Assembly (NCBI GenBank): GCA_031316155.1
Contig: JALDRB010000006.1
Span: forward strand, 186,001-250,000
Direction: 5' to 3'
From: Candidatus Scalindua sp.
GTDB lineage: Bacteria; Planctomycetota; Brocadiia; Brocadiales; Scalinduaceae
DNA length: 64,000 nt
A program made the translations under genes and the position numbers. Below the pieces are notes generated by a model, which worked only from the letters and a program-made list of their open reading frames with translations, did no database searches and was not told where the DNA came from. Below, one piece after another: positions 10,893-21,182 of the stretch; position 1 is the stretch's first letter; every line of letters begins with the position of its first letter.

Positions 10893-11912
10893 CTATATTG
10901 GAGAATCATTTGCCACAAATTCTTGATATTTAAGAACATCCTTCTTACATCCAATAATCAAAGGTACTTTTTGATGGAGTTCGGCTGGCTGGATGTCCAG
11001 TATATTGTTTTTGCCATCAGTTGCTATTCCTCCGGCCTGTTCGACAATAAAGGCCAGTGGTGATGCCTCGTATAAGAGACGCAATTTACCTTTGGGTTTC
11101 ATGGGATCTTTAAAATCTGCTGGATATAAGAAAATGCCGCCTTGGAGTAAATTTCTGTGAAAATCCGCTACAAGTGAACCGATATAACGCAAAGAATACG
11201 GCCTGCCTGAAGCTGTATCCTTTTCTTTCAGGTAACGAATATATTTCTTGGTTCCTTCATCCCAGAAATTCGCATTTCCTTCATTGATACTATACATTAT
11301 CCCTTTTGATGGTGTCTTGATATCTTCATGAGACAGGATAAATTCACCAACACTCGGGTCTAACGTATAGCCGTTAACTCCCTGACCAGTTGTGAATACC
11401 AACATTGTGCTGGAACCATAGATTATGTAACCTGCGGCTACCTGATCTCGTCCTTTTTGCAGGCAGTCTTCAAGTTTGCCGTTTTCACCATCTGACTTTT
11501 TTCGATGTATAGAAAATATAGTCCCAATGCTTACATTAACATCAATATTCGACGAACCGTCGAGGGGATCAAAAAGAAGAACATATTTACCCTTTGGAAA
11601 TTCATCCGGGATGGGAATGATCTCGTCTTGCTCCTCGGAAGCCATTATACAAAGATGTCCACCATGGTCCATAGCCTGAAATAATCTATCATTGGCATAC
11701 TCATCCAATTTCTTCACTTCTTCACCATGAATATTCTTCGTCCCGGTGATACCGAGTACGTCAGCTATGCCGGCTTTGTTTACTTCCCGTGAAATTACCT
11801 TCGATGCGTATATTAAGTCCATTAATAAACCTGTTAAGCTTCCGGTTGCTTGAGAATATTTTCTCTCCTGTCCGATGATATGCCTTTGTGCTGTCATTCC
11901 CGTATTTCCCAT
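10893..11912 (-). CDS. fbp: Class I fructose-1,6-bisphosphatase
   Basis: A 339-residue class I FBPase that removes the 1-phosphate of fructose 1,6-bisphosphate in gluconeogenesis, in the cytosol. The metal-binding core is [14 protein letters not shown] near residue 115; the substrate region includes [22 protein letters not shown] and the C-terminal [20 protein letters not shown]. Length and motifs are typical. It fits an autotroph that builds sugars from pyruvate, together with POR and the PPi-type phosphofructokinase elsewhere in the window. Confidence 0.95.
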   Translation of the reverse strand: MGNTGMTAQRHIIGQERKYSQATGSLTGLLMDLIYASKVISREVNKAGIADVLGITGTKNIHGEEVKKLDEYANDRLFQAMDHGGHLCIMASEEQDEIIPIPDEFPKGKYVLLFDPLDGSSNIDVNVSIGTIFSIHRKKSDGENGKLEDCLQKGRDQVAAGYIIYGSSTMLVFTTGQGVNGYTLDPSVGEFILSHEDIKTPSKGIMYSINEGNANFWDEGTKKYIRYLKEKDTASGRPYSLRYIGSLVADFHRNLLQGGIFLYPADFKDPMKPKGKLRLLYEASPLAFIVEQAGGIATDGKNNILDIQPAELHQKVPLIIGCKKDVLKYQEFVANDSPI

Positions 11913-12327
11913 AACAACTCTCCCTTATTGCTTATGTTTCGTATGTGTGTGATAATGAAATTTGGTTTCTGTTATATATCACTACCTGAATTGCACAGCT
12001 CGGAAATTATTCGTAAAAATAAGGAAATATTATAGCACAATAGTGTAATCGTACAAATGATAAATATGGCCCGGTAAGAGCAATTATCATAATTATCTCT
12101 GTGCAAAGTGCAGAATTTACCCATGGTAAATGAAAAGGATACTTTTTATTGGATTTTTTCAAAGAAATATTTTAAAATTCAAAGATATCTGAATGCGACT
12201 TTTGGCTTTGTAACACAGAATGAGCATGTGTTTTGCTATATTTATGGCAAGATGTTTTCAGCAAATTTGGAGTATTTACCAACTGAAATGTATTTTTTTA
12301 TTCATAAAATTAAGGGACGATAGAAAT
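11913..12327. other. Gene-free divergent region
   Basis: 415 bp of AT-rich DNA between divergent fbp and the TlpA-like gene. Short frames here overlap each other and have no protein-like composition. No repeat family member was recognised. It should carry the promoters of both genes, but I could not single out a convincing pair of boxes. Confidence 0.4.
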
Positions 12328-13266
12328 ATGAAAAAGAGAGGTGTTTTGGCTTCGGTTATCATTGTGTCATTTTTATTATTCTGGATAGAATACCCAAACA
12401 CTTCCATCTCAGGAATGAGACCTGATGCAGATGCTGGTTTAGAGTTAGATACCATCAGGAGTAACCTCGGAAATATTGCCAAGATGAAGGTTGAAGATGC
12501 AAGGGGTTATTACGAGAAAGCGCTCCGCGACCTTAATGCATTGATTGAAGAATATCCCGGTACAGAAGAGGCGCAGGAAGCGCTATTTTACGTTGGAGCT
12601 ACTCACAATGAAATAGGAAATTTTGAAAAGGCAATTGAATGCTTTGATACAATACTGAAGCAGGGAGAAATTACAGACAATTTTAAGGCAAGATTGTTGT
12701 ATTTTAAGGCAAAAGCACTTCTCGAAATTGGTGAAGTGGAAGAGGCGAAAGAGGTTGTAACTGAACTAAAAGTGATTGAACCCAGGGCTGCCAATTCGTT
12801 TGGCAGAGAATTGAGCGGGAGGGTACGACTTGGCATGGAAGCTCCTGATATCAATGTCCTGGATTATGAGGGAAAACCTGTGAGTGTTTCACAATACAGG
12901 GGAAAGGTGGTTGTCCTTGATTTCTGGGCAACATGGAGTGATCATTGTCTTCAGGAATATCCAAAAGTGAAAAATTTACACAGGATGTATAAGGACCAAG
13001 GTGTTCAGTTTATTGGAATCAGTTTAGACGACAATATTGAGGATTTAAAGAGCTTTGTGGGGACGCAGCAAGTGGAATGGCCTCAAGTGTTTGAGGGAAT
13101 GCGCTGGAAGGGTAAAGTCTCAAAATTGTTTAGCATAGAGAAAATACCCGTTATGTTTGTAATTGATCAGGAAGGCAAGATACGTTTTATTGGAGGAGAT
13201 AAAACGAAAGTTTCGAAGGTTATAGAGCAGTTACTCTCGAAACACGAGGGTTCACCCTCATATTAA
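12328..13266 (+). CDS. Membrane-anchored TPR/TlpA-like thioredoxin-fold protein lacking the first redox cysteine
   Basis: A 312-residue protein if started at the ATG at 12328 (AGGGA ten bases upstream); an upstream in-frame ATG at 12220 adds 36 residues with no signal-like start and is less likely. The N-terminus KKRGVLASVIIVSFLLFW is a signal or membrane anchor. Residues 45-165 contain TPR-like helices (YYEKALRDLNALIEEYPGTE, then FEKAIECFDTILKQGE). Residues 175-305 form an AhpC/TSA-TlpA domain. The active-site segment reads FWATWSDHCLQEYP, so Ser204 replaces the usual first cysteine while Cys207 remains. Function is probably extracytoplasmic but not ordinary disulfide reduction. Confidence 0.85.
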   Translation: MKKRGVLASVIIVSFLLFWIEYPNTSISGMRPDADAGLELDTIRSNLGNIAKMKVEDARGYYEKALRDLNALIEEYPGTEEAQEALFYVGATHNEIGNFEKAIECFDTILKQGEITDNFKARLLYFKAKALLEIGEVEEAKEVVTELKVIEPRAANSFGRELSGRVRLGMEAPDINVLDYEGKPVSVSQYRGKVVVLDFWATWSDHCLQEYPKVKNLHRMYKDQGVQFIGISLDDNIEDLKSFVGTQQVEWPQVFEGMRWKGKVSKLFSIEKIPVMFVIDQEGKIRFIGGDKTKVSKVIEQLLSKHEGSPSY

Positions 13267-13311
13267 TTTCTGTTTTAGTAATTCTGTGTATTGGATTAGT
13301 GTGAAGAAGCG

Positions 13312-13698
13312 TCAGGTTGCGAACGCAGATCTGTGATTTGTACTTACAAAAAGATCGCAACAGCAGGCACCGTCTCGCTGTATTTCTTCAATATGGAATT
13401 CGCACGGACAGATAATCTTATCATCTATTTCCCTATCTTCTGAAATCATTCTGCAGGGACAGTACTGATATCCATACTTCAGCTTTCTCTTGGCCAAACC
13501 TCTGATTACCTTGTCTACCTGTTTTTTGTCCTGGTTCAGCTCGTACGGAGTGGCTGCTACATATTCCTCTATTAATTTACGTATATCTGCTTCAACCTGA
13601 ATTAATCCATTATCCAGGGTATCATTCCCAATGCCGTTTGTCTGCATCTGAATTTGATTATGGTCCATAAAAGTTACCTCGTCAGTTTCGCCTGGCAT
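13312..13698 (-). CDS. Ferredoxin-thioredoxin reductase catalytic (beta) subunit-like protein
   Basis: A 128-residue protein whose C-terminal 90 residues match the FTR catalytic chain. Cysteines are arranged YCPCR, then ICPCEFH 14 residues later, then a CCC cluster just before DLFV. These would bind the 4Fe-4S cluster and the redox disulfide that passes electrons from ferredoxin to a thioredoxin-like partner. The last motif is CHC in the classical chain but CCC here. The N-terminal 40 residues are poorly conserved and the start is uncertain. No variable (alpha) subunit is visible, as in other anaerobes. It is convergent with the TlpA-like gene. Confidence 0.85.
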   Translation of the reverse strand: MPGETDEVTFMDHNQIQMQTNGIGNDTLDNGLIQVEADIRKLIEEYVAATPYELNQDKKQVDKVIRGLAKRKLKYGYQYCPCRMISEDREIDDKIICPCEFHIEEIQRDGACCCDLFVSTNHRSAFAT

Positions 13699-13871
13699 TT
13701 GTGCAAGAGTTTGTACGGTTTTATCATTTTACATTCACGTGATGACTGCATACAACCTGAATACAGTTATATCTCTGGAAACGAAACATGAGAACGATCT
13801 AGTATACTTCAAAAACGGAATTATATAATTATGAAAAAAATTGCAAGGTAAAAGGGATTGATTTTTCTCAA

Positions 13872-14040
13872 GCTGACCTAGACAGAACCAAACAGAAGTT
13901 CATAAATAACAAATCTCAATTTACAAAGCTATACTGCTCCCCTTTAGGCAAGCAGGTGTAATTTTGGATTTGTTCGTTGTGATTTATTTGTTATTTGGAA
14001 CTTGTTATTTGGTGATTGTCAGATATCATGAAAAATGCTC
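13872..14040. repeat. Family C AT-rich dispersed repeat, copy C1
   Basis: An AT-rich element. It starts near CTGACCTAGACAGAACCAAA, includes ATAACAAATCTCAATTTAC, and ends with TTGTTATTTGGTGATTGTC and ATATCATGAAAAA. The end matches, in inverse orientation, the beginning of copy C2 at 34238. No coding potential. Confidence 0.7.
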
Positions 14041-14237
14041 TTAATAAATGTTTTGCTAAATCTTGTCCCTGTATGTCTTGGACAGGGATTGGGCACAATA
14101 TTTTTGTTAAGAGATTAACTTGATTGTATAGCTCTCCATTTTAACCATATTGACAACAGTATGTTATGTTAAATAGTGTTCTGGCAATAAACGAGGATAA
14201 GTTGTCAGAGATACTTGAGAAAAATCAATATCATTTT

Positions 14238-14434
14238 ATATGTGCGAAAGCACATACACAAAATGGCGTTAAGCAAGCGACCTGCCCTGTAGAATAGATT
14301 ATTTCAGGTTACTTGTTATGTTAAGCAAAAAGAGGAAAGCGCCTAACCTCAAATGTCCTCTTAAGTATTATTCAACAGGGCAAGGATGTCGTTGTAGCAA
14401 TTTTGAAAGAGTTGTGCAGGATGCACTAACTCGA
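14238..14434 (+). repeat. Family B three-hairpin element, copy B1 (extended form)
   Basis: It begins with the hairpin TGTGCGAAAGCACA, then the conserved CAAAATGGCGT linker. It ends with the standard GTCGTTGTAGCAATTTTGAAAG and the hairpin GAGTTGTGCAGGATGCACTAACTC. Its middle hairpin carries about 100 extra bases with their own pairing (GCGACCTGCCCTG against CAGGGCAAGGATGTCGT). The element stops 13 bp before the dinG-type ATG, and no separate Shine-Dalgarno sequence is seen between them. Confidence 0.8.
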
Positions 14435-14447
14435 AAGAGTCGGTAAT

Positions 14448-16556
14448 ATGCTGATAGAGGATGTGTTTGGTAACAAAGGAGTTTTGAGTGAGAAGTTAAA
14501 GACTTACGAGCCGAGGCCACAGCAGATTGATATGGCCCGGGCAGTAGAGAAATCCATAAACGAAGAGAAACACCTTATTGTTGAAGCGGGTACCGGAGTC
14601 GGGAAAAGCCTGGCGTACCTGGTACCTTTCATCTACTGGACAGTAAAAAAAAATAAAAAGGTTGTTATCTCTACCTATACAAAGACGCTGCAGGAACAGT
14701 TGGTAAAGAATGATCTTCCCTTTCTGCGTGACGTGCTCCGTTCTGCCTGTACCCGTACTGGATGGAAAGAGTTTTCCTTTGCCATTTGTGTTGGTGCACA
14801 TAATTATTTATGTTTAAGGAGATTCAATCAGGCGCAATTGCAAGGACTCTTTGATACCAGGGAAGAGATAAAAGTATTTCAGGAGATTGTCAAATGGGAG
14901 AGTAACACGAAGTGCGGAGTAAGATCAGAACTTGATTTTGAACCTTCTCTATCGACATGGAGTAAGGTTTGCCGGGAATCAGATCTCTGCTTTGGGAAAA
15001 AATGCGAGATCAAAGATCACTGTTACTATAACAAGGCACGACGGACAGAATTTAATGCGCAAATTCTGATCACGAATCACCATCTTTTTTTTGCAAACCT
15101 GGTAAACGAGGGTCATGTATTGCCGAAATTTGATGCCGTAGTCTTTGACGAGGCACATACACTGGAAGACGTAGCTACGAACTATTTCAGCATAGAAATA
15201 TCAAACTATAGGGTTAGATTTCTGCTTGATTCAATCATGAATCCGAAGACGGGTAGGGGGTTATTGTCAAGACATTTTCATGCACGTGAAGGGGGAACTG
15301 AAATCCAAAAGGCATTGGTTGAAGCAAAGGAGGCGTGTGAGCTATTCTTCTCTGATATCATGAATAATTTCTGCCGTAATAAGGTAAGTAAACGGATTAT
15401 GAAAACAGATATCATTGATAATACCTTAAGAAAACCCTTATTACATATCTCCTCGTTGTTAAGATCATTGTGCAGGCGGGCAAAAACGGAAGAGGAAAGC
15501 CTGGAAATTGAGGCCTTCGCAAGACGTTGTGATGAAACAAATCAAAATCTCTCCACATTCGTCAACCAGGATCTGGAAGATGGGGTATTCTGGATAGAAG
15601 TTGAGAAGAGGTCAAAAACACGATACACTCGTTTTTTAAACGATCAGCAATCAGGAAACATGCTGGAACCGTTGAGTAATAGTTCGATTAGGTGCTCTCT
15701 GTTTGCAGCACCCGTAAATATTTCTGCTGAGTTCAGGAGGCAGGTATTTGATAAGATCAGGCCTGTTATTTTAACATCTGCAACACTTTCGACAAACGGA
15801 AGTTTTCATTATATCAGGGAAAGATTAGGAATTCCTGCCCGGACGGATTATGCAGACAGTTCTACCCGCTATCACGGCAGGGAAGAGTGCGTTGAAAAAA
15901 TAATAGGTTCACCATTTAATTTTTCAGAACAGGCACTGATTTACATTCCGGAAAGTATTCCTGATCCAAATCGGGAAGCTGAAGAATTCAAGTTAGAAAT
16001 TATAAGGCAGATAAGAGACATACTTATTGCAACACAAGGAAGATCCTTCGTCTTGTTTACAAGCTTTCAGATGCTGAATATCGTTTATGAAGGTCTTAAA
16101 ACCTGTTTGAGTTCTTTTGTTTTATTCAAGCAGGGAGATAAACCAAGGTATAAGTTAGTCGAAGAATTTAAGACGAGTCACAAATCGGTACTGTTTGGTA
16201 CAATTACTTTCTGGCAGGGGATCGATGTACCTGGTAAGGCTCTGGAATGCGTCATTATAACCAGATTACCCTTTGCTGTACCTGATGATCCAGTCACTGA
16301 AGCGAGGATGGAGTTGTTAAAAACTCAAAACAGGGATCCTTTTATGCATTACCAGATGCCACAGGCAATAACCCTCTTGAGGCAGGGATTTGGTAGATTG
16401 ATAAGGGCAAAGTCTGATATTGGCATAGTGGCTATCCTGGATCCCCGTATAAAGACAAGATATTACGGAAGATTCTTTCTCAATTCTCTTCCTGATTGTG
16501 GTAAGGTTTCCGACATTAAATCGATAGAGAGTTTTCTCGACAAGCACAGATGGTGA
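14448..16556 (+). CDS. dinG: DinG/XPD-type iron-sulfur ATP-dependent DNA helicase
   Basis: A 702-residue superfamily 2 helicase. Walker A is EAGTGVGKS near residue 46. The four-cysteine FeS insertion is the stretch VCRESDLCFGKKCEIKDHCY near 175-190, and the DEAH box is FDEAHTLED near 230. Motifs III (LTSATLS) and VI (RQGFGRLIRA) follow. It should unwind DNA or R-loops 5' to 3' during repair. Transcription would read through family B element B1, whose last hairpin ends 13 bp before the start codon. Confidence 0.9.
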   Translation: MLIEDVFGNKGVLSEKLKTYEPRPQQIDMARAVEKSINEEKHLIVEAGTGVGKSLAYLVPFIYWTVKKNKKVVISTYTKTLQEQLVKNDLPFLRDVLRSACTRTGWKEFSFAICVGAHNYLCLRRFNQAQLQGLFDTREEIKVFQEIVKWESNTKCGVRSELDFEPSLSTWSKVCRESDLCFGKKCEIKDHCYYNKARRTEFNAQILITNHHLFFANLVNEGHVLPKFDAVVFDEAHTLEDVATNYFSIEISNYRVRFLLDSIMNPKTGRGLLSRHFHAREGGTEIQKALVEAKEACELFFSDIMNNFCRNKVSKRIMKTDIIDNTLRKPLLHISSLLRSLCRRAKTEEESLEIEAFARRCDETNQNLSTFVNQDLEDGVFWIEVEKRSKTRYTRFLNDQQSGNMLEPLSNSSIRCSLFAAPVNISAEFRRQVFDKIRPVILTSATLSTNGSFHYIRERLGIPARTDYADSSTRYHGREECVEKIIGSPFNFSEQALIYIPESIPDPNREAEEFKLEIIRQIRDILIATQGRSFVLFTSFQMLNIVYEGLKTCLSSFVLFKQGDKPRYKLVEEFKTSHKSVLFGTITFWQGIDVPGKALECVIITRLPFAVPDDPVTEARMELLKTQNRDPFMHYQMPQAITLLRQGFGRLIRAKSDIGIVAILDPRIKTRYYGRFFLNSLPDCGKVSDIKSIESFLDKHRW

Positions 16557-16846
16557 ATTTCCCGGACAAAGCGAACAATGGGAAAATAAATATCCGTTCG
16601 TTTATTCTCTTGTAAATAAACTACCTGTATGGATTTTCATATCTTTTATTTAAGTTGACACGTTTTCTCAAATTTGGTTTAATTCATAAAAAAGTTCCTG
16701 CACGTTGAACATGCTCTAACTTATTCAGATTAAAGAGTTATGGCAGTTTGCAGATCAGATAAATAAGGAAAAGGTTAGTTTTTGGAATTATAAAAAGTTG
16801 CCTGGAAAGCACGTTTTTTTATTACTTTTAAAGTTTGATTTGAGAA
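16557..16846. other. Gene-free region upstream of secA
   Basis: 290 bp, AT-rich, with no repeat family member. The CDS for SecA starts at its end; I see no strong Shine-Dalgarno sequence apart from a weak TTGAGAAATG context. Confidence 0.4.
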
Positions 16847-19453
16847 ATGAGTTTTTTAACAAAGGTATTTGGATCATCTAACGAACGAGTTTTAAAAGCG
16901 CTGCAACCCCTCGTTGACCACATAAATTCTCTTGAAGGTAAGATGAAGGATCTCACTGATGCGGAGCTCCGGGCATTGACGGACAAGTATCGGGAACGTC
17001 TTGCTGGCGGAGAAAAGCTGGATGGTCTCTTGCCCGAGGCGTTTGCTACAGTCCGGGAAGCAAGTAGAAGGGTGTTGTTAATACCGAATCCAGACGGTTC
17101 AACCACGGGTATGCGCCATTTTGATGTTCAATTAATAGGAGGCGTAGTTTTACACCAGGGAAAGATTGCAGAAATGGCGACGGGTGAGGGAAAGACTCTT
17201 GCTGCAACGTTGCCGGCATATCTCAATGCGCTTGAGGGGAAAGGCGTACACATCGTTACTGTCAACGACTATCTTGCCAAAAGAGACAGGGATTGGATGG
17301 GTCCGATGTACGAATTTTTGGGCATTACATCTGGATCGATACAGGGAAACCAGAGCTATGAAGAGAAAAAGCAGGCTTATAAGGCAGATATTACCTACGG
17401 TACGAATAATGAGTTCGGTTTTGACTACTTGCGGGACAATATGCGGGTGCATCTGGAAGAACAGGTACAGAGGGCGTTAAACTACGCTATAGTTGATGAA
17501 GTTGACAGCATCCTGATTGATGAGGCAAGGACCCCTCTGATTATCTCCGGTCCGTCTGAGGAGTCGACTGAAAAATATTATACAGCCGATAAGATAGCAA
17601 GAAGAATGAAGCGGGGAACACAATATGAGATAAAAGAGAAAGAGAAAAGTGTTCATTTAACTGAAGAAGGCATAAACTTTGTAGAAAAACAATTGGGCGT
17701 TGACAGCATCTATGCGGACATAAATATGGATTGGCCTCATTACATAGAACAAAGCCTGCGTGCTCATTCGTTATACAATAAAGATACCGATTATATTGTT
17801 CGGGAAAAAGATGTCATTATTGTCGATGAATTTACCGGGAGATTGATGGAAGGCAGGGTGTGGAGCGACGGCCTTCATCAGGCAGTTCAGGCAAAGGAGC
17901 GTTTGAAAATTAAGGAGGAGAATCAGACTCTTGCGACGATCACGCTCCAGAACTACTTCAGGCTTTATAAGAAGCTTGCAGGAATGACGGGTACAGCTTT
18001 CACGGAAGCAACGGAATTTGACAAGATCTATGGATTAGAAGTCGTTGTCATCCCAACAAATAAACCGATGAAACGACATAATTACCCGGACAGGGTGTAT
18101 TGCACTCAGAAAGAGAAGTATAATGCCATCATAGAGGAAATAGTTGAAGTGCATAAAACTGGCAGGCCTATCCTGGTCGGGACTATTTCAATAGAAAAAT
18201 CTGAGCTGCTCAGTACCATGCTGAGGAGATGTGGCATCGAACATGAGGTGCTTAACGCCAAACATCATGAACGGGAAGCAGCCATAGTCTTAAAAGCTGG
18301 ACAAAGAGAAAATGTTACTATTGCGACAAACATGGCAGGAAGGGGTACTGATATTGTTCTGGGCGACGGAATAGCTGAGAAGGGAGGTCTTCACATAATC
18401 GGGACAGAACGGCATGAATCAAGACGTATTGATAATCAGTTACGGGGACGTGCGGCACGGCAGGGAGATCCCGGTTCATCACGGTTTTATGTTTCTATTG
18501 AAGATGATTTAATGCGCATCTTTGCACCCGAAAGAGTGGGAATGATATTGAAAAAATTTGGGATGGTTGATGGTATGTCAATTGAGCATTCCATGATAAA
18601 TAAATCAATTGAAAGAGCTCAGAAAAAAGTCGAGGAACATAACTTCGAAATAAGGAAGAATTTACTTGAATATGACGAAGTTATGGATGAGCAGAGAAAG
18701 ACGATCTATACACGACGGCAAAAGATTTTAAAACAGGAAGGTCTCGGCGAAGATTTACTGCAGATGATTGAGGAGAGTATCGAGGATTCGGTGGATTATT
18801 ATATAAATCCAAAGTTACACAATAGTGAGTGGGATTTAGACGGCCTCTTCAGCTGGTATGAGCAAAAATTTGGAATAAAGATTGACAACAGGAAAAGGGC
18901 AGAGGAAGAATCCAGGGAAGAGATTGAGAAGTTGTTAATTGATAAGGCTTTTCGTGCTTATGAAGAAAAAGAGAAGGAAATAGGTAAAGAATCTCTGAGC
19001 AAGATTGAGCAGATCCTCATGCTCGATAAAATGGACACCAAATGGAAAGATCATTTGTACGCAATGGATCACTTGAAATCAGGGATAGGATTAAGGGGAT
19101 ATGCCCAGGTGGATCCGAAGATAGAATATAAACGGGAAGCGTTGATCATGTTCGAAAGTATGTCGTTGTCGATTAGAGAGGAAGTTACCGACCTGATATT
19201 TAAAATACGGATCAAACCTGAAACAATTGACCGTTATAAAGATGTATGGCATCCGGACAATTTTGTTTATCAGGACTCAGAAAACTTAGTACCAGAAGCT
19301 CCAGTTTCCCGAAAAAAGAGGGTTAAATCTGCAGGTACCGGCAATCAGGAAGAACAAAAACCTGAGCCGATACGTATTGGTTCAAAAGTAGGGAGAAACC
19401 AGCCTTGTCCTTGTGGAAGTGGAAAGAAATTTAAACAATGTTGCGGTAAATAG
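16847..19453 (+). CDS. secA: Preprotein translocase ATPase SecA
   Basis: A 868-residue SecA of normal architecture. It drives export of unfolded preproteins through SecYEG. Walker A is MATGEGKTLAA near residue 108; DEVDSILIDEART carries the DEAD-type box near 210; the preprotein cross-linking domain lies after it; RGRAARQGDPGSSRFYVS contains the arginine finger near 530. The C-terminal zinc tail CPCGSGKKFKQCC binds SecB and phospholipid. metK follows after 28 bp on the same strand. Confidence 0.97.
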   Translation: MSFLTKVFGSSNERVLKALQPLVDHINSLEGKMKDLTDAELRALTDKYRERLAGGEKLDGLLPEAFATVREASRRVLLIPNPDGSTTGMRHFDVQLIGGVVLHQGKIAEMATGEGKTLAATLPAYLNALEGKGVHIVTVNDYLAKRDRDWMGPMYEFLGITSGSIQGNQSYEEKKQAYKADITYGTNNEFGFDYLRDNMRVHLEEQVQRALNYAIVDEVDSILIDEARTPLIISGPSEESTEKYYTADKIARRMKRGTQYEIKEKEKSVHLTEEGINFVEKQLGVDSIYADINMDWPHYIEQSLRAHSLYNKDTDYIVREKDVIIVDEFTGRLMEGRVWSDGLHQAVQAKERLKIKEENQTLATITLQNYFRLYKKLAGMTGTAFTEATEFDKIYGLEVVVIPTNKPMKRHNYPDRVYCTQKEKYNAIIEEIVEVHKTGRPILVGTISIEKSELLSTMLRRCGIEHEVLNAKHHEREAAIVLKAGQRENVTIATNMAGRGTDIVLGDGIAEKGGLHIIGTERHESRRIDNQLRGRAARQGDPGSSRFYVSIEDDLMRIFAPERVGMILKKFGMVDGMSIEHSMINKSIERAQKKVEEHNFEIRKNLLEYDEVMDEQRKTIYTRRQKILKQEGLGEDLLQMIEESIEDSVDYYINPKLHNSEWDLDGLFSWYEQKFGIKIDNRKRAEEESREEIEKLLIDKAFRAYEEKEKEIGKESLSKIEQILMLDKMDTKWKDHLYAMDHLKSGIGLRGYAQVDPKIEYKREALIMFESMSLSIREEVTDLIFKIRIKPETIDRYKDVWHPDNFVYQDSENLVPEAPVSRKKRVKSAGTGNQEEQKPEPIRIGSKVGRNQPCPCGSGKKFKQCCGK

Positions 19454-19481
19454 AAACTTTAAAATATGAGAGGGAGGATAT

Positions 19482-20651
19482 ATGAAGAAGGGGAGATATT
19501 TATTTACTTCTGAATCGGTGTCTATGGGACATCCTGATAAAATTGCCGATCAGATATCTGATGCCGTTTTAGATGCTATTCTGGAACAGGACCCGCTTTC
19601 ACGAGTTGCGTGTGAGACCTTGGTAACAACGGGTATGGTTGTCGTTGCCGGTGAAATAACCACGAAGGCGGTTATTTCTATTCAGGATATTGTCAGAGAT
19701 ACGGTTAAGAGAATCGGTTATGATGATTCAGCTATGGGTTTTGATTATAAATCATGTGCGGTTATTAATACGATTGGCAGGCAATCGCCGGATATCTCAC
19801 GAGGTGTCAGTGGTGAGGGACTCTATAAAGAACAGGGAGCAGGAGACCAGGGATTGATGTTCGGTTTTGCCTGTAATGAAACAAAGGAGTTGATGCCCCT
19901 TCCCATCTGTATGGCTCACAAGTTGATTGGTAAACTCACAGAATTGAGACAGAAGAATGTTCTCCCCTATCTCCGCCCAGATGGCAAATCCCAGGTAACA
20001 GTTGAGTATGAAGACCATAAACCGGTACGGGTGGATGCGGTTGTTATCTCTACGCAACACACACCGGATGTAACCCACAGTAGAATAAAAAAAGACGTTA
20101 TCGATAAGATCATCAAGAAGGTTATTCCTGCAAAGTTTTTAGATAAGAAAACGAAATTTTTTATTAATCCTACGGGTCGTTTTGTCATAGGAGGGCCACA
20201 GGGAGACTGCGGTTTAACGGGCAGGAAGATCATTGTAGATACCTACGGTGGCAGGGCACGGCATGGTGGAGGCGCTTTTTCCGGAAAAGATCCATCGAAG
20301 GTTGATCGCAGCGCCTGTTATGCAGCTCGTTATGTTGCAAAGAACATCGTAGCTGCCGGCTTGGCGGACAGATGTGAAGTGCAGTTGTCTTATGCAATTG
20401 GTGTTGCAAAGCCTGTTTCCGTGCTGGTCTCAACAGAGGAGACTGCAAAGATTCCGGAAGAAAAGATAGAAAAATTGGTAGAAAAACACTTCGACCTTAC
20501 TCCTGCGGGTATAATCAATCATTTAGATCTGAGAAGGCCAATATACAAGGCAACTGCCTGGGACGGCCATTTTGGAAGAACAGGAAGTACCTTCACCTGG
20601 GAGAAGACCGACAAGGCGGCAATCTTGAGAAAAGAGGCAGGGCTTAAATAA
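19482..20651 (+). CDS. metK: S-adenosylmethionine synthetase
   Basis: A 389-residue enzyme making SAM from methionine and ATP. The N-terminal [20 protein letters not shown] holds the ATP-binding histidine. The hexapeptide-like loop [12 protein letters not shown] is near residue 120. The phosphate loop [19 protein letters not shown] is near 262-280. It is probably co-transcribed with secA and ends before a strong hairpin at 20732-20770. SAM demand is high in the region because several radical SAM enzymes are present. Confidence 0.96.
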   Translation: MKKGRYLFTSESVSMGHPDKIADQISDAVLDAILEQDPLSRVACETLVTTGMVVVAGEITTKAVISIQDIVRDTVKRIGYDDSAMGFDYKSCAVINTIGRQSPDISRGVSGEGLYKEQGAGDQGLMFGFACNETKELMPLPICMAHKLIGKLTELRQKNVLPYLRPDGKSQVTVEYEDHKPVRVDAVVISTQHTPDVTHSRIKKDVIDKIIKKVIPAKFLDKKTKFFINPTGRFVIGGPQGDCGLTGRKIIVDTYGGRARHGGGAFSGKDPSKVDRSACYAARYVAKNIVAAGLADRCEVQLSYAIGVAKPVSVLVSTEETAKIPEEKIEKLVEKHFDLTPAGIINHLDLRRPIYKATAWDGHFGRTGSTFTWEKTDKAAILRKEAGLK

Positions 20652-20731
20652 AACCACATGCTTTCCAGTCCATTGGAAAACATTTGAAAGCAGGCAACTC
20701 ATTGTCTGTGTAAATTTGTTAAACGAAGCAT

Positions 20732-20770
20732 CCGGTAATGCTTAAGCATGTAAACCTTAAGCATTACCGG
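20732..20770 (+). terminator. Hairpin after metK
   Basis: A perfect 15 bp inverted repeat, CCGGTAATGCTTAAG and its complement, with a 9-base loop. Only a short T-rich stretch follows (TATATTCTTT), so it is a probable terminator rather than a classical one. Confidence 0.6.
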
Positions 20771-20791
20771 TATATTCTTTACTGTAGAGGG

Positions 20792-20912
20792 TATACTCAT
20801 CTGATAATGGTTTTCGGATAAAATCCGAAAATTATTTTTGTCCGGGGAAAGTCCTCGGCGCCTTTTGTCTGGGGATACCTTCACCAAGATTTGGCTTTCG
20901 GTTTTAGCATAC
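20792..20912 (-). repeat. Family A dispersed repeat, copy A3 (inverse orientation)
   Basis: A shortened copy (about 121 bp). Reading the plus strand it goes from TATACTCATCTGATAATGG to GGTTTTAGCATAC. The first hairpin's inner arm is missing, so this copy keeps the two ends and the TCCTCGGCGCC core but not the full AAACCAAAT stem. Confidence 0.88.
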
Positions 20913-21182
20913 ATCGCTCCTTCATGTTTGTATTCTCCAGGACTGTGGTGGTATATCTTTAAAATAAAACCCGTTCATCCGAGGCCATTCTCTCTTCAAG
21001 GTTTGAATCCAGGCACATTGCAATGAGCGAGATGAAAAAGTCAATGACCTGGAATTCACATGTCATGAATTCCTTATTGGTCCATTTTTTTTACAAGAGT
21101 TCTCGCCCCGGATTGAATCTTGGTTCCCAATCAAATTATAAATCCCGATCACGCAGAACGCATATTCTGCTTTTATCTATAG

